A DNA stretch of 64,000 bases, from assembly GCF_030128875.1 (NCBI RefSeq), contig NZ_CP124620.1, positions 620,001 through 684,000 on the forward strand, read 5' to 3'. A program made the translations under genes and the position numbers. Each line of letters opens with the position of its first letter. Position 1 is the stretch's first letter. The stretch is from Stenotrophomonas sp. BIO128-Bstrain. Lineage in GTDB: Bacteria > Pseudomonadota > Gammaproteobacteria > Xanthomonadales > Xanthomonadaceae. Below, piece after piece: positions 15,279 to 23,372 of the stretch. Under the pieces are notes generated by a model. The model saw only the letters and a program-made list of their open reading frames with translations. It ran no database searches and was not told where the DNA came from.

Positions 15279-16616
15279 TCAGCGCAGTTCGGGCAGCGCG
15301 AGCTGGTGCTTGCGGCACAACCGGTAGACCGTCACCCGCGAGACCTGCATGTGACGGGCGCAGGCGGTGACGTTGAAATCGTGCTGGCGCAGTGCATGCA
15401 GCAGCGTTTCGCGTTCGGCGACCTGCTTTGCGCCGTGCAGGCCGCGTTCGGTGCTGGCCAGAAGCGGCTGACTCAACTCCAGGTCCGCCGCCGTGATCAG
15501 CTCGGCATCGCTGACGATCGCCGCACGCTGGACCCGATTGAGCAGCTCGCGCACGTTGCCCGGCCAGCCGAAGCGTTCGAGCGCCTGCACCGCCTCGGCC
15601 GTGAAGCCGCGCGCGCGGGTGACATGGCGATGCCGGAAGCTGCTGAGGAAATGGTGGGCGAGCAGTGCGATATCACTGCCGCGCTCACGAAGCGGCGGCA
15701 ACGGCAGGCGCAGCACATTGAGCCGATAGAACAGGTCGCGACGGAAATGGCCTTGTTCGACCGCCTTCTCCAGATCCACGTGCGTGGCCGCGAGCACGCG
15801 TACATCGACCTCCAGCGGCCGGTTGCTGCCGACGCGTTCGACCGTGCCTTCCTGCAGCACCCGCAGCAGGTTGGTCTGCGCATCCAGCGGCAGGTCGCCG
15901 ATCTCGTCCAGGAACACGGTGCCGCCACTGGCCGATTCGAACAGGCCCAGGCGCCGCGTCGCCGCGCCGGTGAAGGCGCCGCGTTCATGGCCGAACAGTT
16001 CGGACTGGACCAGCGCAGCCGGAATGGCCCCGCAGTTCACTGCCAGGAACGGGCGCGCATGCCGTGCCGACAGCGCATGCAGCGCCTGGGCGGCGAGTTC
16101 CTTGCCGGTCCCGGTCTCGCCGGTGATGAGCACCGGCAGGTCCACCGGCGCGTACTTGCGGATGGCCGCACGGGTGACCTGCAGCACCGCGCTGTCGCCG
16201 ATCAGGGACTGCGGGCCATGGGCGGCGGGCAGGGATTCGGCGCCGGCCAGCTGCTGCAGCCGCTGCACGACGCGCGGCAGGTCGATCGGGGCGACATAGG
16301 TATCCACGCACGCCGCCAGCAGCGCATCGAGCACCGGCGAGGAGCGCAGCGGCGCAGCAGGCAACAGCGCCAGCAGGCTCATGTGGCGGTGATCGACCAG
16401 CAATTGCTGCAGGTGGGCCAGGTTGGCCGGCACCACCGTGCGCAGGTCCAGCAGGCCGACCACCTGGTCGCTGCCGCGCATGCCGATCCCGGCGCATTGT
16501 TCGGGGGCCACGCTGCGGACCTGCCAGCCGGCCGCAGCCAGCGTCGCCCGTTCAAGCGCGAGGGGTTGCCCAAACCAGATCACACACCGGGCAGGAAAAT
16601 CGGGGACAGCCGCCAT
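15279..16616 (-). CDS. Sigma-54-dependent transcriptional activator, VpsR-like
   Basis: This 445-aa enhancer-binding protein has an N-terminal domain of about 135 residues resembling the VpsR type, without an obvious phospho-acceptor pocket. The AAA+ domain has Walker A GETGTGKE (166-173), the sigma-54 contact loop GAFTGA (213-218), FLDEIGDLPLDAQ and the R-finger region FRRDLFYRLNV. A Fis-type HTH lies at the C-terminus (NVTACARHMQVSRVTVYRL). An intact GAFTGA means it should activate sigma-54 polymerase. It converges on the fap-like operon, which has a sigma-54 promoter, so it is the obvious candidate regulator. VpsR homologues bind c-di-GMP, and such control here is inference. Confidence 0.85.
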   Translation of the reverse strand: MAAVPDFPARCVIWFGQPLALERATLAAAGWQVRSVAPEQCAGIGMRGSDQVVGLLDLRTVVPANLAHLQQLLVDHRHMSLLALLPAAPLRSSPVLDALLAACVDTYVAPIDLPRVVQRLQQLAGAESLPAAHGPQSLIGDSAVLQVTRAAIRKYAPVDLPVLITGETGTGKELAAQALHALSARHARPFLAVNCGAIPAALVQSELFGHERGAFTGAATRRLGLFESASGGTVFLDEIGDLPLDAQTNLLRVLQEGTVERVGSNRPLEVDVRVLAATHVDLEKAVEQGHFRRDLFYRLNVLRLPLPPLRERGSDIALLAHHFLSSFRHRHVTRARGFTAEAVQALERFGWPGNVRELLNRVQRAAIVSDAELITAADLELSQPLLASTERGLHGAKQVAERETLLHALRQHDFNVTACARHMQVSRVTVYRLCRKHQLALPELR

Positions 16617-16807
16617 GCGTCACCTTGTCGACAGGAATCGCGGGCGGTGTCTGCTGCCTGATCGGTTGCCACGGACGTGCCGCCCCACGTCCGGGTCCGT
16701 CCCCCGCCGCAGCACGTGTGCGCCGGGCGCGTCGCCGGTCGGGAAAAAGACCGTGACAGAGAAGGGAACGCGGGTTGGGGCGATCAGCGGCCACTGCCGC
16801 GGCCCAA

Positions 16808-16837
16808 CGAAAAAGGCCGCTGCAGGGCAGCGGCCTT
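16808..16837 (-). terminator. Terminator of the first NlpC/P60 gene
   Basis: AAGGCCGCTGC and GCAGCGGCCTT form an 11-bp stem with a 3-nt loop. On the minus strand it is followed by a run of T (complement of CGAAAAA). It lies 26 bp beyond the stop codon at 16863. Confidence 0.85.
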
Positions 16838-16862
16838 CGATCCGGTGGTCCCGCAGGGCGGG

Positions 16863-17639
16863 TCAGAGGTCGACGCGGCGGGCCTGCATGAACTTGCCAC
16901 CCCAGTAGCCGCTGACCAGGCTGTCCACACGGACGTCCTTGCCAGTGCTCGGGGCGTGCAGGAAGCGGCCTTCACCCACATAGATGCCGACATGGTCCAC
17001 ACGGCCCTTGCGGCCGAAGAACACCAGGTCGCCAGCGGCCAGGGCGTTGCGATCGTTGATCAGCTGGGCGGCGCCGTCATGGGCCATTTCGCGCGAGACA
17101 CGCGGCAGCTCGACGCCCAGTGCGGTACGGAACACATAGCCGACCAGGCCACTGCAGTCGAAACCGCTGTCCGGCGAGGTGCCGCCCCAACGGTACGGGG
17201 TGCCCAGCAGGGTCATCGCACGGCGCAGCAGCGACTGGACCTTGCCGTTTTCGGCGGCGTCGCCGGCCACGGTAATCGCGCCGGTGCTGGCATCGTAATT
17301 GGCGAGCAGGCGACTCAGATCGCCGGCGAACATCGCCGAACGGTCCATGAGGGGGATGGTGTCGTTGGCCGCCAGGTGCGGAAGCAGGGCGGCGAGGGTG
17401 GCGCTGGCAGCGGCATCGGCCTTGCTGCGGGCCGGCGCATCAGCCTTGGGCTTGGCCGGCGCGGAGGAATCGGGGGCAACAGTGACAGGGGTTGCAGAAG
17501 CTTCGGGGGCGATCGTCGGTGCGGACTGCGCCCAGGCCGGAAGGCTGGCCAGGCAGAGCGCTGCAGCGAGGAAAGCGGGTCGGGCACGTCGCCGGGTTGC
17601 GGCGGTCTGGCCTTTGCAAGTCAGGTCGTCTGTCGTCAC
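16863..17639 (-). CDS. Exported NlpC/P60 endopeptidase
   Basis: This 258-aa protein, from a GTG at 17639, has a signal peptide (FLAAALCLASLPAWA), an Ala/Pro/Lys-rich linker and a C-terminal NlpC/P60 domain. The catalytic Cys is in DSGFDCSGLVGYVF and the His in DHVGIYVGEGRFLHA. It should cut the stem peptide of peptidoglycan (gamma-D-Glu-mDAP type) in the periplasm. It is followed by a terminator and preceded by a 131-bp AT-rich region with a perfect Clp/CRP-type operator. The adjacent gene is a shorter paralogue. The start is uncertain, since no good ribosome site is visible. Confidence 0.87.
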   Translation of the reverse strand: MTTDDLTCKGQTAATRRRARPAFLAAALCLASLPAWAQSAPTIAPEASATPVTVAPDSSAPAKPKADAPARSKADAAASATLAALLPHLAANDTIPLMDRSAMFAGDLSRLLANYDASTGAITVAGDAAENGKVQSLLRRAMTLLGTPYRWGGTSPDSGFDCSGLVGYVFRTALGVELPRVSREMAHDGAAQLINDRNALAAGDLVFFGRKGRVDHVGIYVGEGRFLHAPSTGKDVRVDSLVSGYWGGKFMQARRVDL

Positions 17640-17694
17640 GCGGCGGTCACTGAATAAAAACGATGGGTGATGATGCCGTGTAAGCGCAGTGATT

Positions 17695-17756
17695 AGGTAC
17701 AAATTCCGTTAATTTTTCGTTTACAACTATGTGATTCGCGTCACAAATTTGTACCT
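17695..17756. promoter_or_regulatory. 11-bp inverted repeat flanking the NlpC promoter region
   Basis: AGGTACAAATT (17695-17705) and AATTTGTACCT (17746-17756) are perfect inverted repeats 40 bp apart in an AT-rich island, enclosing the Clp-type site. They may be operator half-sites or a cruciform. No known regulator was recognised. Confidence 0.5.
17730..17745. promoter_or_regulatory. CRP/Clp-type operator
   Basis: TGTGATTCGCGTCACA is a perfect TGTGA-N6-TCACA palindrome, the site recognised by CRP and by the xanthomonad homologue Clp. Its centre is about 98 bp upstream of the GTG of the NlpC/P60 gene at 16863-17639. It lies downstream of the other NlpC gene. Confidence 0.75.
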
Positions 17757-17770
17757 TACCCCTGTTCAGC

Positions 17771-18310
17771 TTAGTTAAGGACGCGTTTCGCGCCGGTGTA
17801 GTGGTCCTTCCAATAGGGGCCGCCGAGCGAGTCCAGCCGGACCGTGCCCCCGGTGCTCGGGGCATGCACGAAGCGCCCTTCACCCACATAGATCCCGACA
17901 TGGAAGACGTTGCCCCTGTCGCCGAAAAACACCAGGTCGCCCGGTGCCAGTCGTTTGGGGTCGATCTTCGGCCCCTGCACCGCGGCCAGATCGCGCGAGG
18001 TCCGCGGCAGGCGCAGGTCGAGCATTTCCCGGTACACATACGCGACCAGGCCGCTGCAGTCGAAACCGGATTCGGGGGTGTTGCCGCCATAGCGGTAGGG
18101 CGTGCCGACCAGTCCGATCGCGCGCATCAGCACCGAGTTGGCAGCCTGCGGATCGTTGGGGGTGACGTTGGGCCAGACCTGGGCCGAGGCGGGCGGCGGG
18201 GCCGGGCGGGTGGTCTTGCCGCCGCCGCAGGCGCTCAGCAGGGCGATGATCGCCAGCAGGGCCACGTGGCCGGGCAGGCGGGTCAGGCGCGAAACTGGCG
18301 TCATGTGCAT
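17771..18310 (-). CDS. Lipoprotein NlpC/P60 endopeptidase
   Basis: This 179-aa lipoprotein (lipobox ALLSAC) is made almost entirely of one NlpC/P60 domain, with the catalytic Cys in ESGFDCSGLVAYVY and the His in FHVGIYVGEGRFVHA. It resembles E. coli Spr/MepS in size and anchoring. It should hydrolyse peptidoglycan cross-links or stem peptides at the outer membrane. It is 131 bp upstream of a secreted paralogue with nearly the same active-site sequence, implying a tandem duplication. An ATG at 18304 is an alternative start. Confidence 0.87.
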   Translation of the reverse strand: MHMTPVSRLTRLPGHVALLAIIALLSACGGGKTTRPAPPPASAQVWPNVTPNDPQAANSVLMRAIGLVGTPYRYGGNTPESGFDCSGLVAYVYREMLDLRLPRTSRDLAAVQGPKIDPKRLAPGDLVFFGDRGNVFHVGIYVGEGRFVHAPSTGGTVRLDSLGGPYWKDHYTGAKRVLN

Positions 18311-18421
18311 GTTGTCCGGATAATGCGCGACCTTAGAAGGCCGTCATGATGGCGGCGTAACCGGCAGGCCACAACCCGCCTCACCCGTCTGCCCTCGGCA
18401 GTCTCCAGACCAGAGTTGCGC

Positions 18422-18901
18422 ATGAAGATCGAAAAAGACCGCGTCGTCCGTTTCCATTACACCGTCGCCGAGCAGGGCCAGGAGCCGATCGAGAGCTCCA
18501 GGGACCGTGATCCGCTGGCGATCCTGATCGGCCACGGCAACATCATCCCCGGCCTGGAAAACGCCATGATGGACAAGGAAGCCGGCGCCACCTTCGAGGT
18601 GGACGTCAAGGCGACCGACGCCTACGGCGAGCGCCGCGAAGGCCTGACCCAGCGCGTGCCCAAGAAGCACTTCGGTACCAGCAAGCTGGTCCCGGGCCAG
18701 CAGGTCGTGCTGCAGACCAACTTCGGCCCGCGCGCGGTGACCGTGGAGAAGGTCGGCATGAGCGTGGTCGACGTCGACCTGAACCACCCGATGGCCGGCA
18801 AGGACCTGCACTTCAACGTCGAGATCGTCGACGTGCGCGAAGCCAGCAAGGAAGAAATCGAGCACGGCCACGTGCACGGCGACGGCGGCCACCAGCACTG
18901 A
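18422..18901 (+). CDS. FKBP-type peptidyl-prolyl isomerase, SlyD-like
   Basis: This 159-aa protein, from ATG 18422, has the SlyD arrangement: FKBP parts around RVVRFHYTVAEQGQ and GHGNIIPGLENAM, with an inserted IF chaperone domain in the middle (DAYGERREGLTQRVPKKHF). The tail is His-rich (EHGHVHGDGGHQH) and shorter than in E. coli SlyD, but suited to bind nickel or zinc. It catalyses prolyl cis-trans isomerisation in the cytoplasm. It is followed by a strong terminator at 18925-18950. Confidence 0.9.
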   Translation: MKIEKDRVVRFHYTVAEQGQEPIESSRDRDPLAILIGHGNIIPGLENAMMDKEAGATFEVDVKATDAYGERREGLTQRVPKKHFGTSKLVPGQQVVLQTNFGPRAVTVEKVGMSVVDVDLNHPMAGKDLHFNVEIVDVREASKEEIEHGHVHGDGGHQH

Positions 18902-18924
18902 GTGCTGCGCCCCCTCGTTGATCC

Positions 18925-18950
18925 AACGGCCCGCTTCGGCGGGCCGTTTT
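18925..18950 (+). terminator. Terminator after slyD-like gene
   Basis: The perfect stem AACGGCCCGC / GCGGGCCGTT with a TTCG tetraloop is followed by TT-CG-TTT, 23 bp beyond the stop codon. Confidence 0.88.
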
Positions 18951-18984
18951 CGTTTCCGCGGCAGGCCGCCGTGCGCACGGCATA

Positions 18985-20232
18985 ATGACGGACCTGGTCA
19001 GCGGATTGCCTGTGAACGCAGCTTCTTCTCCTTTGCAGCCGGTGGGCGCGCATGAGCGCATCGCCGTCATCGATATCCTGCGCGGGTTCGCGTTGCTGGG
19101 CATCCTGCTGATGAACATGGAGGCGTTCAGCGGTCCGCTGGACCTGTCCTTCACCGGCATCGATCCGCACTGGCAGGGCGCGGACTACTGGGCCGACGCG
19201 GCGATCTACGTGCTGGTCCAGGGCAAGTTCTTCACCCTGTTCTCGCTGCTGTTCGGCGCCGGCTTTTCCGTCATGGCGCAGCGCGCCGAAACGGCTGGCC
19301 GCGCGTTCGCACCGTTCTATCTGCGCCGCAGCGCCGCCCTGCTGCTGATCGGCCTGTGCCATGCGCTGCTGGTGTGGTCCGGCGACATCCTGGTGATCTA
19401 CGCGTTGATCTCGCTGCTGTTGCTCGCCTGCCGCGAAGCGCCGCGCAGTTGGCTGCCGGCGATGGGCGCGATCAGCTACCTGGGCGCGGCCGGGCTGGTG
19501 CTGGTGCTGGGTGCACTGATGAGTTGGATGGCCAGCATGGAGCACGCGCAGGACCCGCTGCGCGAGGCCATCGCCCAGGCCCAGCGCACGATCGAACTGC
19601 AACGGCAGGCGTACGCGCACGGCACGTGGGGCGAGGCCGTCGGCCAACGCCTGCGCGACCTCGGCGCGATGCTCTCGGGCATCTTCGTGATCGGTCCGGA
19701 AGTGCTGGGCATGTTCCTGATCGGCAGTTGGTTCGCCCGTAGCGGCGCGCTGGCCGAGCCGGAACGGTTCGCGCGGCTGTATGCGCGGCTGCGCTGGATC
19801 GCCCTGCCGGTCGGCCTGGTGTTGATGCTGGGCAGTGCAATCTGGCATCCGTACCAGGCACCAGGCACGCTGGATCTTGCCGGTGGCGTGGCCTACGCCG
19901 TGAGTGCATTGGCCGGGCTGCTGATGTGCCTGGGGTACCTGGCCTGGATCGTGCACTGGCGCGCGCGGCTGCAGTTGCTGGCGCCGATGGGGCGGATGGC
20001 GTTGACCCACTACATCGGGCAGTCGCTGGTCTGCACCTGGGTGTTCTATGGATACGGACTGGGCGCGTTCGAGGCGATGCCCCGGCTGTGGCAGATCCCC
20101 TTTGCGCTGGCGCTGTTCGCGCTGCAGGTCGGCATCAGCCATGTGTGGCTGCGCTGCTTCCGCTTCGGGCCGCTGGAGTGGATCTGGCGCGCGATGACCT
20201 ATCTGCAGTGGCCGCCGCTGCGCCGGACCTGA
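18985..20232 (+). CDS. DUF418 family membrane protein (YeiB-like)
   Basis: This 415-aa protein has about nine to ten hydrophobic helices. The N-terminal motif ERIAVIDILRGFALLGILLM and the C-terminal region GRMALTHYIGQSLVC ... FRFGPLEWIWRAMTYLQW are hallmarks of the DUF418/YeiB family. The members are related to acyltransferase-like membrane proteins, but no activity has been firmly assigned. The start at 18985 is an ATG. A later in-frame ATG (19111) would cut into the conserved motif and was rejected. Confidence 0.87.
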   Translation: MTDLVSGLPVNAASSPLQPVGAHERIAVIDILRGFALLGILLMNMEAFSGPLDLSFTGIDPHWQGADYWADAAIYVLVQGKFFTLFSLLFGAGFSVMAQRAETAGRAFAPFYLRRSAALLLIGLCHALLVWSGDILVIYALISLLLLACREAPRSWLPAMGAISYLGAAGLVLVLGALMSWMASMEHAQDPLREAIAQAQRTIELQRQAYAHGTWGEAVGQRLRDLGAMLSGIFVIGPEVLGMFLIGSWFARSGALAEPERFARLYARLRWIALPVGLVLMLGSAIWHPYQAPGTLDLAGGVAYAVSALAGLLMCLGYLAWIVHWRARLQLLAPMGRMALTHYIGQSLVCTWVFYGYGLGAFEAMPRLWQIPFALALFALQVGISHVWLRCFRFGPLEWIWRAMTYLQWPPLRRT

Positions 20233-20380
20233 CCCCGTCGCGCCCAGCCCCTCACGTCTGGATCGCGGCCGGTCATGGCATGCTGGGAATGCGCATGAGC
20301 GTCGGCACCGGCGGTTGATGGCAGAGCTGATCAACTGCCCGCGCGCCGGCGATCGATCCTGCCCCTTACCGAGTTGAGCG

Positions 20381-21742
20381 ATGCCAATGACGACGCAATA
20401 CGACTATGACCTGATCGTGCTGGGCGGTGGTTCCGGCGGCCTGGCCGCGGCTTTCCGCGCTGCGCAGCATGGGCAGCGGGTGGCGATGCTGGAGCCGGGC
20501 GAACTCGGTGGCACCTGTGTCAACGTCGGCTGTGTCCCCAAGAAGGCGATGTGGCTGGCCGCCGATCTGTCTGCACGCATCGGCCTTGCCGCGGCGATGG
20601 GATTCGATGTCCCGGTACGCCCCTCGCTGGATTGGAAAGAACTGGTGGTACACCGCCAGGCCTATATCGCCAACATCCATGCCAGCTATCTCAAGCGCCT
20701 GGACGAGAACAAGGTGGTGCGCGTGCCGCGCCGTGGTCGGCTGGTCGACGCGCACACCGTGGAATGCAGCGATGGTGTACGCATCAGCGCCGGGCACATC
20801 CTGATCGCCACCGGTGCGCATCCGCAGCGCCCGGACATTCCCGGCGCCGAGCTTGGCCTGGTCTCCGATGATTTCTTCAACCTGTGCAGCGCGCCCGAAC
20901 GCGTCGCGATCGTCGGTGGCGGCTACATCGCGGTCGAGCTGGCCGGGCTGCTGCAGGCCCTTGGCAGCCGCGTGACCCTGCTGGTCCGTGGCGAGCGCCT
21001 GCTGGAGCGCTTCGATGCGGAACTCACCGGGCAACTTGCCGAGAATCTGCGCCATCAAGGCGTGCAGGTCCACTTCGGCTACCGCCTGCGCGAGCTGCGC
21101 CGTGACGGCGATGCCGTTGTGGCGTTCGGGCACGATGGACCCGCGGATGGCCAATTCGATGCCGTGTTCTTTGCCACCGGCCGGCGCGGCAACAGTGCCG
21201 ATCTCGGGCTGGAGGCGATCGGCGTGGTGGTGGGCGACAAGGGCGAGGTCGAGGTCGATGCGTGGCAGACCACCGCGGTACCCAGCGTGCACGCGGTGGG
21301 TGACATCGCCGGCAAGGTCGGCCTGACCCCGGTGGCGATCGCCGCGGCGCGCAAGCTGATGGACCGCCTGTTCGGTGGCCAGCCCCAGGCGAAGATGGAC
21401 TATGAGAACGTGGCCAGCGTGGTGTTCTCGCATCCGGCGCTCGGCGCCGTGGGGCTGAGTGAAGAGGAGGCGTGTGCGAAGTACGGCGACGTGCGCGTGT
21501 ACCGCAGCAACTTCCGCCCGATGCTGCAGGCGCTGGCCGACGGCACCCAGCGCAGCGTGTTCAAGCTGGTCTGCGTGGGCGAGGAGGAGCGCGTGGTCGG
21601 TGTGCACCTGCTGGGCGAATCCGCCGATGAAATCCTGCAGGGATTTGCGCTGGCGGTGAAGATGGGCGTGACCAAGGCCCAGTTCGACGACACCGTGGCC
21701 ATCCATCCGACCTCTGCAGAAGAAGTCGTACTGATGCGCTGA
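20381..21742 (+). CDS. gor: Glutathione-disulfide reductase
   Basis: This 453-aa flavoenzyme reduces glutathione disulfide with NADPH in the cytoplasm. The FAD motif GGGSGG is at residues 15-20. The redox disulfide is GGTCVNVGCVPKKAMW (Cys46/Cys51), the NAD(P)-binding fold reads VGGGYIAVELAG with the following RGERLLERFD, and the catalytic base pair is in AIHPTSAEE. Its length is normal for the family. ATG 20387 is an alternative start two codons on. The gene stands alone, 148 bp after the DUF418 gene. Confidence 0.93.
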   Translation: MPMTTQYDYDLIVLGGGSGGLAAAFRAAQHGQRVAMLEPGELGGTCVNVGCVPKKAMWLAADLSARIGLAAAMGFDVPVRPSLDWKELVVHRQAYIANIHASYLKRLDENKVVRVPRRGRLVDAHTVECSDGVRISAGHILIATGAHPQRPDIPGAELGLVSDDFFNLCSAPERVAIVGGGYIAVELAGLLQALGSRVTLLVRGERLLERFDAELTGQLAENLRHQGVQVHFGYRLRELRRDGDAVVAFGHDGPADGQFDAVFFATGRRGNSADLGLEAIGVVVGDKGEVEVDAWQTTAVPSVHAVGDIAGKVGLTPVAIAAARKLMDRLFGGQPQAKMDYENVASVVFSHPALGAVGLSEEEACAKYGDVRVYRSNFRPMLQALADGTQRSVFKLVCVGEEERVVGVHLLGESADEILQGFALAVKMGVTKAQFDDTVAIHPTSAEEVVLMR

Positions 21743-21787
21743 AAGCGCGCCAGCGGCGTGTCGCCGCCGAAGCCGCGCCCGGGATCC

Positions 21788-21814
21788 GGGTAGTGCCACG
21801 CCATGCGTGGCAAC
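21788..21814 (+). repeat. GTAG REP palindrome
   Basis: GGGTAG followed by the hairpin TGCCACGC-CAT-GCGTGGCA. The GTAG head and immediate palindrome are the signature of the S. maltophilia type REP (SMAG). It lies between gor and the EamA gene. Confidence 0.75.
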
Positions 21815-22003
21815 CGCGCACGAAGCGGCACAGCCTTCCGCAGGCGCCGGGTCTGTCGGTCGGCCGAGCCCTTTCCGCCGTTGAAACAGGCTCGGAGCGC
21901 CGTTCCTGCAGGGTCTACCGGGACAGAACACCCGCCGCCAGCATGCGACAATGGCCGCCCCACCTGCTGCCCAGCCGCCTCCGTGCGGCTGTTCGCCGTC
22001 CTG

Positions 22004-22924
22004 ATGTCGTCACCCGCTTCCTCGCTCCCCACGTCCTCCAGTCGCACCGCCGCCGGCGGCATCGCCTTGGCCGCGATCGGGGCCATTGCCGCCTCGGGCA
22101 AGGCGGTCATCGTCAAACTTGCGTACCGGCACGGGGTGGATGCCACCACGCTGCTGGCACTGCGGATGCTGATGGCCTTTCCGTTGTTCGCGGTGCTGGC
22201 GGTATGGTCGGCACGGCGCGCGCCGGCGTTGTCCTGGGGCGACCGCGGGCGGGTGGTGTGGCTGGGCTTCACCGGCTACTACCTGTCCAGCCTGCTGGAC
22301 TTCCAAGGCCTGCAGTACATCAGCGTCACCCTGGAACGGCTGATCCTGTATCTGAACCCGACCCTGGTGCTGCTGATCAGCCTGGTCCTGCTGAAAAAGC
22401 GCCCCGGCCGCTGGCAGGTGGCCGCGCTGGTGCTCAGCTACCTCGGCGTACTGCTGGCGTTCGGCCATGACCTGCAGCTGGAAGGCGGGCGCATCGTGCT
22501 GGGCAGTGCGCTGGTGTTCGCCAGCGCGCTGAGCTATGCGCTGTATCTGTTCGGCAGCGGCCAGGTGGTGGCCCGGATCGGCGCGATCCGCCTGACCGCC
22601 TACGCCAGCTGCGTAGCCTGCGTGCTGTGCGTGCTGCACTTCGCGGTGCTGCACCCGATGTCCGCCCTGGGCCAGGCACCCCCGCCGGTGTACTGGCTGT
22701 CGCTGATCAATGCGACGGTCTGCACGGTGCTGCCCGTGATGGCGATCATGCTGGCGGTGAAGCGGATCGGCTCGTCGCTGGCCGCGCAGGTCGGTATGCT
22801 CGGTCCGGTCTCCACCATCGTGATGAGTCTATGGCTGCTCGACGAACCCATGGGAACGTGGCAGATCCTCGGCACGGCCCTGGTCCTGCTCGGCGTGCTG
22901 CTGGTCAGCCGGGTCCGCGCGTGA
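22004..22924 (+). CDS. EamA/DMT family transporter
   Basis: This 306-aa protein has ten predicted helices in two EamA halves, with RMLMAFPLFAVLAV in the first and the typical C-terminal LGPVSTIVMSLWLLDEPMGT. Such drug/metabolite transporters usually export amino acids or other small molecules. The substrate cannot be told. The start at 22004 (MSSPASSLP) was chosen because the open frame upstream (from 21803) is Arg-rich and not membrane-like. The stop overlaps the GTG of the next gene (GTGA), implying coupled translation with the repair protein. Confidence 0.85.
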   Translation: MSSPASSLPTSSSRTAAGGIALAAIGAIAASGKAVIVKLAYRHGVDATTLLALRMLMAFPLFAVLAVWSARRAPALSWGDRGRVVWLGFTGYYLSSLLDFQGLQYISVTLERLILYLNPTLVLLISLVLLKKRPGRWQVAALVLSYLGVLLAFGHDLQLEGGRIVLGSALVFASALSYALYLFGSGQVVARIGAIRLTAYASCVACVLCVLHFAVLHPMSALGQAPPPVYWLSLINATVCTVLPVMAIMLAVKRIGSSLAAQVGMLGPVSTIVMSLWLLDEPMGTWQILGTALVLLGVLLVSRVRA

Positions 22925-23283
22925 ACGCCGCTGCCATGGGCGATGACGCGGCCGCACAGGCACGGGCGCGGATCCTGGCGGTGATCCATGCGATTCCGCG
23001 CGGGCAGGTGATGGGCTACGGCCAGGTCGCCGCCAAGGCCGGGCTGCCGGGCAGGGCGCGGCTGACCGCACGCGTGCTCGGCATGAATGACGATCCAGCT
23101 CTGCCGTGGCACCGGGTGCTGCGCTCGGACGGCCGCATCGCGATGCGGGAAGGCTCGGCCGGCTGGAAGGAGCAGAGCCAGCGGTTGCGTGCCGAGGGCG
23201 TGGTGGTGGAGCGCGGCCGGGTCAAGGGAATGCCGGTGGCCGGTGCCAACGATCTGGATGCCGCCCTGTGGGGGCCGGGCTGA
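22921..23283 (+). CDS. Alkyltransferase-like protein (ATL/YbaZ type)
   Basis: This 120-aa protein (GTG start at 22921, ATG 22936 as an alternative) corresponds to the DNA-binding domain of O6-alkylguanine-DNA methyltransferase. The PCHRV active site is replaced by LPWHRV, with Trp63 in place of the acceptor cysteine. The Arg that flips the base is kept (TARVLGMN). ATL proteins bind O6-alkylguanine without repairing it and hand the lesion to nucleotide excision repair. The length fits stand-alone ATLs. Confidence 0.9.
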   Translation: MNAAAMGDDAAAQARARILAVIHAIPRGQVMGYGQVAAKAGLPGRARLTARVLGMNDDPALPWHRVLRSDGRIAMREGSAGWKEQSQRLRAEGVVVERGRVKGMPVAGANDLDAALWGPG

Positions 23284-23372
23284 CGCTGCCTGCGGGTTGA
23301 ACGCGGGCGCTGGCGCGCAGATCGCAGCGGGGTGCTGCGGCTATGATGGAGGCAGTTCCAAAGGATGCCCCC

